Shown here piece by piece: positions 56,462 to 61,316 of a stretch of 61,316 nucleotides of DNA. The translations under genes and the position numbers were made by a program. Below the pieces are notes generated by a model that worked only from the letters and a program-made list of their open reading frames with translations, was not told the origin of the DNA and did not search any database. The DNA is taken from NCBI GenBank assembly GCA_015057515.1, contig SVED01000004.1, positions 1 through 61,316 of the forward strand, read 5' to 3'. Each line of letters opens with the position of its first letter. Position 1 is the first letter of the stretch. The DNA comes from Lachnospiraceae bacterium. GTDB taxonomy: Bacteria > Bacillota > Clostridia > Lachnospirales > Lachnospiraceae.

Positions 56462-56857
56462 TTATTCCAGGAATCTCATTTTTCCAGCAGCACTGCCCTT
56501 TGGGTTCTTCTCAACCTTATAAGTATAGGCCTGATTAAAGGCTTTTTCCAAACCTCCTGCACATTCATTACAGAATCTTCCACTGTGAATCATACGTCCA
56601 CATCTCTCGCATTCCAGGCCAACAAGAGAGTCATCTGTAAATGTAAGTCGTTCCTCACGAACCCATCTTCTAATCTGTCTTGGGGTAGTTTCACAGGCTT
56701 CTGCCACCTCATCTACATTACTTCCCGGATTATCTCTAACATACTGCTTAACCACGTTGAAGGTTTCCTCTAACTTATTTTTGCAACCGCCACACAGCGG
56801 GTCACCTGTGATGTAATTAAATAATCTCTTACAGTTTCTACAATTCTTAAGTTCCAT
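56462..56857 (-). CDS. yvyF: YvyF-type flagellar operon protein (TIGR03826 family)
   Basis: A 131-residue zinc-finger and helix-turn-helix protein. CRNCKRLF (6-13), CGGCKNK near 22-28, and in the C-terminal half CERCGRM and CNECAGG give two four-cysteine sites. The middle region VDEVAEACETTPRQIRRWVRE looks like an HTH. YvyF family proteins always lie between comFC and flgM; the function is not established, though a role in flagellar gene control is suspected. Its ATG is one base after the comFC stop. Confidence 0.88.
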   Translation of the reverse strand: MELKNCRNCKRLFNYITGDPLCGGCKNKLEETFNVVKQYVRDNPGSNVDEVAEACETTPRQIRRWVREERLTFTDDSLVGLECERCGRMIHSGRFCNECAGGLEKAFNQAYTYKVEKNPKGSAAGKMRFLE

Positions 56858-56858
56858 A

Positions 56859-57551
56859 TTAGTTCCCCTTTCCTATGCATATACTTGTGTAATACACGCC
56901 AGACACTCCTATTTGTTGTAAAATCTTTGTGCATGCTTCAATAGTTGCGCCAGTTGTATATATATCATCCACCAGTAAAACTCTTTTATATTGTACTATC
57001 TCCTTGGCGGAATAAAAAGCGTTTTTTAGATTTTTCTCCCTTTCTATACTGTCTAGTTCTTTTTGGGGGAGAGTGTTTCTATCCCTGAACAATATTTCGT
57101 CATCTACAGGAATTCTCATTAGTTCTCCAAGCCTATCTGCTATGATTTTCGCTTGATTATAACCTCTTTTTTTTAATTTTTTTGGGTGAATAGGTACCGG
57201 AATAAGCGCCTCCACCCCAAGGTTTGCTATACTCTTGCCATGAATTTTAACTATCTCTCTGGCAAAATATTCGGCATAGGACCTTTTGTTCTTGTATTTT
57301 AAGGCACCCACCGCCTCCGACACCGGCTCCACATAAGCTAAGGCAGGAAATCCCTTCACAAAGCTTCTGGTATGATTGCTACAATCCTGGCAAAACTCAT
57401 CCTCCTCCGAATCAATCTCCTTGCCACATTTTAGGCAAAATGGCTCTGACAAGTAGGTTATCTTTGGAATACACTCGCTACAGCAATAACTTTCCTTGCG
57501 AGAGAGCAGTTCCCCACAGAACATACAAGCTGGAGGATATATAATATCCAA
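56859..57551 (-). CDS. comFC: ComFC, phosphoribosyltransferase-like competence protein
   Basis: A 230-residue protein of the ComF/GntX family, needed in other species for DNA uptake in transformation. Zinc-finger cysteines lie at the N-terminus (CMFCGE, CCSEC, CLKCGKE, CQDC), and the PRPP-binding loop VLLVDDIYTTGATI is near 193-206. The start is a TTG at 57551 with AAGGG almost adjacent, so the exact start is uncertain. comFA and comFB, its partners in Bacillus, are absent here; recD2 lies upstream instead. Confidence 0.88.
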   Translation of the reverse strand: MDIIYPPACMFCGELLSRKESYCCSECIPKITYLSEPFCLKCGKEIDSEEDEFCQDCSNHTRSFVKGFPALAYVEPVSEAVGALKYKNKRSYAEYFAREIVKIHGKSIANLGVEALIPVPIHPKKLKKRGYNQAKIIADRLGELMRIPVDDEILFRDRNTLPQKELDSIEREKNLKNAFYSAKEIVQYKRVLLVDDIYTTGATIEACTKILQQIGVSGVYYTSICIGKGN

Positions 57552-57567
57552 ACCCTTTTTTATTAGT

Positions 57568-59889
57568 TTATTCGTTATCCATCATCTCCTGTAATCTTAG
57601 GGCAAGAGAGGTGTACCTCTTTTGCTCTTCTGTATTATCAATCATCTGATTTACCATATTTAAGTTACCAACAATAACAACCATTCGTTTTGCTCTTGTT
57701 ATGGCAGTGTATAATAAATTCCTGTTGAGCAGCTTTCTTGTTCCGGTAAGTAAAGGTATAATAACGGCTGGATATTCACTGCCCTGGGATTTGTGAATAG
57801 TCATGGCAAAAGCATGCTCTAACTCATCTAACTCATTGTATCCATAAACTGCCTCTCTGCCATCATCAAATAATATGGTTACTTCCTCATCATAGTCGCT
57901 GATATGTGTTATAGCGCCCACATCTCCGTTAAATACGCCTATACCTTCATCTAACACATATCCATATCTTGGATTGCCATCCTTATCCACTGCATATACC
58001 TTCCACTCTTTTTTGTAGTTATTTCTAATCTGCATAACCTTGTCACCACAGCGGAAAGATACATCGTTTTTCTTTTTTTCCAGCTTTGACTTTCCAGGTG
58101 GATTTAGAAGCTCCTGAAGACGTCGATTCAAATTTTCCACTCCCACCTCATACTTACGCATAGGGGTCAGAACCTGAATATCCATGGAATTAATGTTTAA
58201 ATACTTAGGCAAATTATCCGATATAAGTACTTTAACTTCTTCTATTATATTGTTTGCGCCATTTCTAGGTATAAAAAAGAAATCCCTGCTCTTGTTGTTT
58301 ATCTCAAGGTGTTCTCCTCTGTTTATTTTGTGGGCGTTGAAAACTATATCGCTGCCCTCTTCCTGCCTGTATATTTTTTTCAAAGTAGCAACGGGAAAAC
58401 AATCTGAATTTATTATATCTTTTAATATATTTCCTGCTCCTACGGAAGGAAGCTGATTTACATCTCCCACAAGGATAAGTCTGGTTCCGTAGCTTATAGC
58501 CTGTAAAAGGGAATAGAAAATGAAACTGTCCACCATAGACATCTCATCTACAATAATCGCATCACATTCCAAAGGGTTTGTTGCATTACGGCCAAATTTT
58601 AGACTCTTCGTGGAATCCTCTACAAGCGCACCATTAAATTCTAGTAGTCTATGTATGGTCTGGGCCGGCCAGCCTGTCTGCTCTGTCATACGTTTCGCCG
58701 CACGGCCTGTAGGCGCACAAAGACTTATTTCCATACCCTTTCCGGTAAAATATTTGATAATAGTATCTATAATGGTTGTCTTTCCCGTACCTGGACCACC
58801 TGTAACTACTGCTACTCCAGCAGTAATAGCTGATTTAACTGCCTTTCGCTGTTCCTCGTCCAAATCTAAACCATTTTTTTGTTCTATATCCAAAAGGCTA
58901 TTTTCTAATTCATCCTCAGAAATATCATATTTGAGTTGGAGGTCCAACAACATTCTTGCTGTATTTAACTCCACATAGTAATGAACGTTGGCATAAACCA
59001 CAGGTATATGATCTATTTCTTTTATAATTACCTTGCTCTCTATAGCAAGCTCATTTAACTGGTCTTCAATGAGCTCATACGCCGTATCGTAGGCAGTTTG
59101 GGCACTGGTGACATCCGCATATTCTGCATAGCCATAAGACATTTCATTGTAATCCAAAGAACCTCTTGTAAGCTCCACAGCCTTTCTTATAAGCATATCC
59201 TTAGGAAGATACATATGCCCCTCAGAAACTGCCATATTGAGAACATAAATCAAGGCAGAGCGAAGTCTATATACCGAATTTTCATCTATGCCCATTTTTC
59301 TGGCAATGTCATCTGCCATTTTAAATCCTACACCAGGTATATCCTCAGCAATTTTATATGGATTACCCTTGATAATCTCATATAGGCTATCACCATATTC
59401 GTTATATATTTTCATAGCGAGATTTATGGATATACCATACTCACTTAAAAATATAATTACCTCCTGAAATTCTCTTTTTTCTGCATAAGACACAGCAATA
59501 GCTCTGGCCTTTCGCTCAGAGATTCCACTTATCTCCGCCAGACGTTCAGGTTCATCTTCAATTATTCTCAGGGTATCAAGCTTGAATTTCTTAACTATCT
59601 TTTTGGCCAATACCTGACCAATACCTTTGATAATGCCTGAAGAAAGATACCTTTCAATCCCCAGGGTATCTTTGGGCATAGTAATCTCACAGGATGTGAA
59701 ATTGAATTGAATATCGTAAGTTGGATGGTGTACGTACTCCCCTTCCGCAACAATATAAAGACCCTCTCCTATTCCAAAGAGGGTCCCCACAAATATTTCT
59801 TCTCCATCGTCGTTGGATACGGTAAATACGGCGTAACCATTTTCTTCGTTTTTAAATATTATACTCTCAACGTAGCCTTCTCTTGTCAT
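57568..59889 (-). CDS. recD2: RecD2-type ATP-dependent 5'-3' helicase
   Basis: SF1B helicase not tied to RecBC, with roles in recombination and replication stress. The 773 residues include the N-terminal YVESIIFKNEENGYAVFTV domain, helix-hairpin-helix segments near 85-200, Walker A GGPGTGKTT at 364-372, Walker B IIVDEMSMVD near 439-448, VGDVNQLPSVGAG near 472-484, and motif VI region YTAITRAKRMVVIVG near 733-747. It is between flgJ-type and comFC genes; the spacings of 18 and 16 bp suggest co-transcription with flagellar genes. Confidence 0.92.
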   Translation of the reverse strand: MTREGYVESIIFKNEENGYAVFTVSNDDGEEIFVGTLFGIGEGLYIVAEGEYVHHPTYDIQFNFTSCEITMPKDTLGIERYLSSGIIKGIGQVLAKKIVKKFKLDTLRIIEDEPERLAEISGISERKARAIAVSYAEKREFQEVIIFLSEYGISINLAMKIYNEYGDSLYEIIKGNPYKIAEDIPGVGFKMADDIARKMGIDENSVYRLRSALIYVLNMAVSEGHMYLPKDMLIRKAVELTRGSLDYNEMSYGYAEYADVTSAQTAYDTAYELIEDQLNELAIESKVIIKEIDHIPVVYANVHYYVELNTARMLLDLQLKYDISEDELENSLLDIEQKNGLDLDEEQRKAVKSAITAGVAVVTGGPGTGKTTIIDTIIKYFTGKGMEISLCAPTGRAAKRMTEQTGWPAQTIHRLLEFNGALVEDSTKSLKFGRNATNPLECDAIIVDEMSMVDSFIFYSLLQAISYGTRLILVGDVNQLPSVGAGNILKDIINSDCFPVATLKKIYRQEEGSDIVFNAHKINRGEHLEINNKSRDFFFIPRNGANNIIEEVKVLISDNLPKYLNINSMDIQVLTPMRKYEVGVENLNRRLQELLNPPGKSKLEKKKNDVSFRCGDKVMQIRNNYKKEWKVYAVDKDGNPRYGYVLDEGIGVFNGDVGAITHISDYDEEVTILFDDGREAVYGYNELDELEHAFAMTIHKSQGSEYPAVIIPLLTGTRKLLNRNLLYTAITRAKRMVVIVGNLNMVNQMIDNTEEQKRYTSLALRLQEMMDNE

Positions 59890-59907
59890 AGCTTATGAGA
59901 CCTTTCC

Positions 59908-60279
59908 TTACTGTTCAGTTTGAATCTGTGTAATGGAAGTAGGTCCTTGATTTCTTATCATAGCATCATACATCTGCTGGGCAAGACCAAATCCACCCTG
60001 ATTCACTGCTGCCTTGGCATACTCCTGTACCTGCATATCACCAAAATATTCAGTATACTGATTTTCTTCCTCGTCAGCTTTTATAATGGTTTTTTGCATA
60101 CCTTTGTATATCTGTTCTATCATGTACTGTTCGAATTCCTTGCAGGCCTCCATCATTTTTTCATCAGTTACCTGACCTTTATTTGCACTGTTTAAGGTGT
60201 TCTCTAGGCCTGAAGTGCTGGTCTGGTTAATGATTGATGAATAATCGGTTCCTGAAACTCCATTCATGGATATTGGCAT
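59908..60279 (-). CDS. flgJ: Rod-binding protein, FlgJ N-terminal domain type
   Basis: A 123-residue protein with the FlgJ rod-assembly motif ACKEFEQYMIEQIYKGMQKT near 49-68 and the C-terminal NQGGFGLAQQMYDAMIRNQ. The peptidoglycan-hydrolysing domain of E. coli FlgJ is missing, as in many Firmicutes. The frame extends to 60363 through repeat sequence, but GAGGTG before ATG 60279 fixes the start. It follows flgG across a repeat-rich spacer. Confidence 0.85.
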   Translation of the reverse strand: MPISMNGVSGTDYSSIINQTSTSGLENTLNSANKGQVTDEKMMEACKEFEQYMIEQIYKGMQKTIIKADEEENQYTEYFGDMQVQEYAKAAVNQGGFGLAQQMYDAMIRNQGPTSITQIQTEQ

Positions 60280-60323
60280 ATTATCACCTCGTTTGTATTG
60301 TGGAATGGTTGAGCATATCGTAC

Positions 60324-60432
60324 CTTCGCTTCGCGTCGGTCCGTGGCTTCGACTATTTTGCATATCTTATTTCGATAGTTGAGCCACTACGTACCTCCTC
60401 TCCGCTTCGCTTCGCGTCGGTCCGTGGCTTCG
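60324..60432. repeat. 28-bp direct repeat pair in the flgG-flgJ spacer
   Basis: An identical 28-bp unit rich in CTTCG occurs at 60324-60351 and 60405-60432, 81 bp apart. Its CGCTTCG block is shared with the repeat spacer at 14731-14818. The second copy is inserted into one arm of the hairpin at 60374-60515. Confidence 0.75.
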
Positions 60433-60515
60433 CCATATGTGAATAGTGATAAATAGCCCTTTGTGAGCAAGCTCACAGGTCTATTTATCACTATTCACGC
60501 ATGGCTCAACTATCG
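60374..60515 (-). terminator. Nested inverted repeat downstream of flgG
   Basis: The outer arms CGATAGTTGAGCCA and TGGCTCAACTATCG enclose a 17-bp stem TGAATAGTGATAAATAG/CTATTTATCACTATTCA, which in turn encloses TGTGAGC/GCTCACA. The right outer arm overlaps the last codons of flgG. There is no strong T-run, so it could limit downstream transcription or stabilise the mRNA rather than act as a clean terminator. Confidence 0.55.
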
Positions 60516-61316
60516 CAAATTATTAGCCTGTTGCATCATTTCGTCGGTTGCTTGGATGGCTTTTGAGTTCATTTCATAAGCTCGCTGAGCTACGATTAGA
60601 TTGACCATCTCATCTGCAACGTCTACATTTGATCCTTCAGTATAGAACTGAAGCACCTTTGTTGCAGTAAGGTTAGGGTTTCCATCCTCTGGCACAGGAT
60701 CGCCTGAAGCTACTGTTGCCTCATAATTGTTGTTTCCCGCCTTGGTAAGTCCCGCTGGATTGTTAAACTGAACCAATCCAAACTTAACCTCGTAACCATT
60801 GTTAGTGAGAGGAACTACATTGCCATCCTCTCCCGGAAATCCTATAACTCCGTTATATCCTATAGATACATCTGTAGCAACAAATGTGTCTGGAAGAATT
60901 ATCTCGTTACCATTTTGATCTAATACCGGATAACCATCTGCTGTACATAGAAGATTTCCTCCAGCTACCGGTGAAACATTAAATGTACCGTCTCTTGTAT
61001 ACTGAATATCACCACTTGCATTTCTAATTGTAAAGAAACCGTCACCTTCAAGTGCTATACTAAAAGCATTGTCAGAAGCTTGAAGATTTCCCTGTGTAAA
61101 CTGCGCTGTAATAGCAGACACACGGCTACCAAGACCTACCTCTGCTGCTACAGGCTTAAGCTCACCTGCATTGTTTGTTGAAGTAGACTGAAGATTTTGA
61201 TAAAGGAGTGCCTTAAAGCTAGCCTCCTGAGTCTTATAACCTGTGGTGTTAACGTTTGCTAAATTGTTTGCTATTGTATCAACATTTGTCTGCTGAGCGC
61301 TCATTCCTGAGGCCGC
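60510..61316 (-). CDS. flgG: Flagellar rod protein FlgG/FlgF type (5' end cut by window)
   Basis: Hook-basal-body rod protein. The visible 268 residues begin within the conserved N-terminal helix (AASGMSAQQTNVDTIANNLA, then NVNTTGYKT) and end with the FlgG-type C-terminus (VDVADEMVNLIVAQRAYEMN). The central strands ALEGDGFFTIRN and YTRDGTFNV are present. The start codon lies to the right of the window. FlgG is the better match in the C-terminal region, but FlgF cannot be excluded without the N-terminus. Confidence 0.9.
   Translation of the reverse strand, partial: AASGMSAQQTNVDTIANNLANVNTTGYKTQEASFKALLYQNLQSTSTNNAGELKPVAAEVGLGSRVSAITAQFTQGNLQASDNAFSIALEGDGFFTIRNASGDIQYTRDGTFNVSPVAGGNLLCTADGYPVLDQNGNEIILPDTFVATDVSIGYNGVIGFPGEDGNVVPLTNNGYEVKFGLVQFNNPAGLTKAGNNNYEATVASGDPVPEDGNPNLTATKVLQFYTEGSNVDVADEMVNLIVAQRAYEMNSKAIQATDEMMQQANNLR

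Noticed and set aside
60280-60363. N-terminal extension of the FlgJ-type protein
   Set aside because: It would translate the CTTCG repeat region, while ATG 60279 has a clear GAGGTG ribosome site.

Overview
The window looks like chromosome of a low-GC, motile, anaerobic Firmicute, most likely a Lachnospiraceae member (Butyrivibrio, Pseudobutyrivibrio, Roseburia or Lachnospira type). This rests on the Bacillus-like late flagellar gene order, two short flagellins, paired FlgK proteins, a sodium-type ATP synthase ring subunit and the tmk-yaaR-holB-ricT-yabB cluster. The genus is inference. No rRNA, tRNA, CRISPR array, transposase or phage gene was seen. Most genes are on the minus strand.

Layout. 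1-3.9 kb (+): SbcC (5' end cut off) and an AI-2E family exporter. 3.9-4.4 kb: copy 1 of a long quasi-palindromic element. 4.4-8.2 kb (-): tmk, yaaR, holB, ricT, yabB, preceded by a site that matches the flagellar sigma-28 consensus. 8.4-12.6 kb (-): an ABC transporter fusion and a cytosolic GH5 glycosidase. 12.8-20.1 kb (-): the complete F-type ATP synthase operon atpZ-I-B-E-F-H-A-G-D-C. 20.3-23.1 kb (+): threonylcarbamoyl-AMP synthase, rpiB and a glycosyltransferase. 23.1-23.7 kb: element copy 2.

23.7-43.7 kb (-) is a surface-glycan and flagellar-glycosylation island. It holds two Maf (DUF115) proteins, a NeuB-cupin fusion, a NeuA-type CMP-sugar synthetase, a DegT aminotransferase, a GNAT, LicD, a TagF-like polymer transferase, an alkaline-phosphatase-fold phospho- or sulfo-transferase candidate, a pyruvyltransferase, several glycosyltransferases and a divergent flagellin-like protein. 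Two transcription units in it start with sigma-28-like promoters, which ties the glycans to flagellar assembly.

43.8-61.3 kb (-) is the late flagellar locus: flagellin, element copy 3, flagellin, fliT-like, fliS, fliD, flaG, csrA, fliW, flgL, two flgK, flgN, flgM, yvyF, comFC, recD2, a FlgJ-type rod-binding protein and flgG (cut off by the window end). The order mirrors Bacillus comFC-yvyF-flgM-flgN-flgK-flgL-fliW-csrA-hag-flaG-fliD-fliS-fliT. The FlgM/sigma-28 and FliW/CsrA switches, sigma-28-like promoters and a CsrA-type hairpin in one flagellin leader suggest a coupled control circuit.

The most unusual object is the element present three times, at 3922-4406, 23131-23748 and 44824-45389. 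Each is a 485-618 bp imperfect inverted repeat with a shared core, conserved internal bulges, changes matched in both arms, an apical bidirectional-terminator hairpin in two copies, and outer arms unique to each locus. In copy 2 the outer arms include the stop codons of both flanking convergent genes. I recognise no named family for it.
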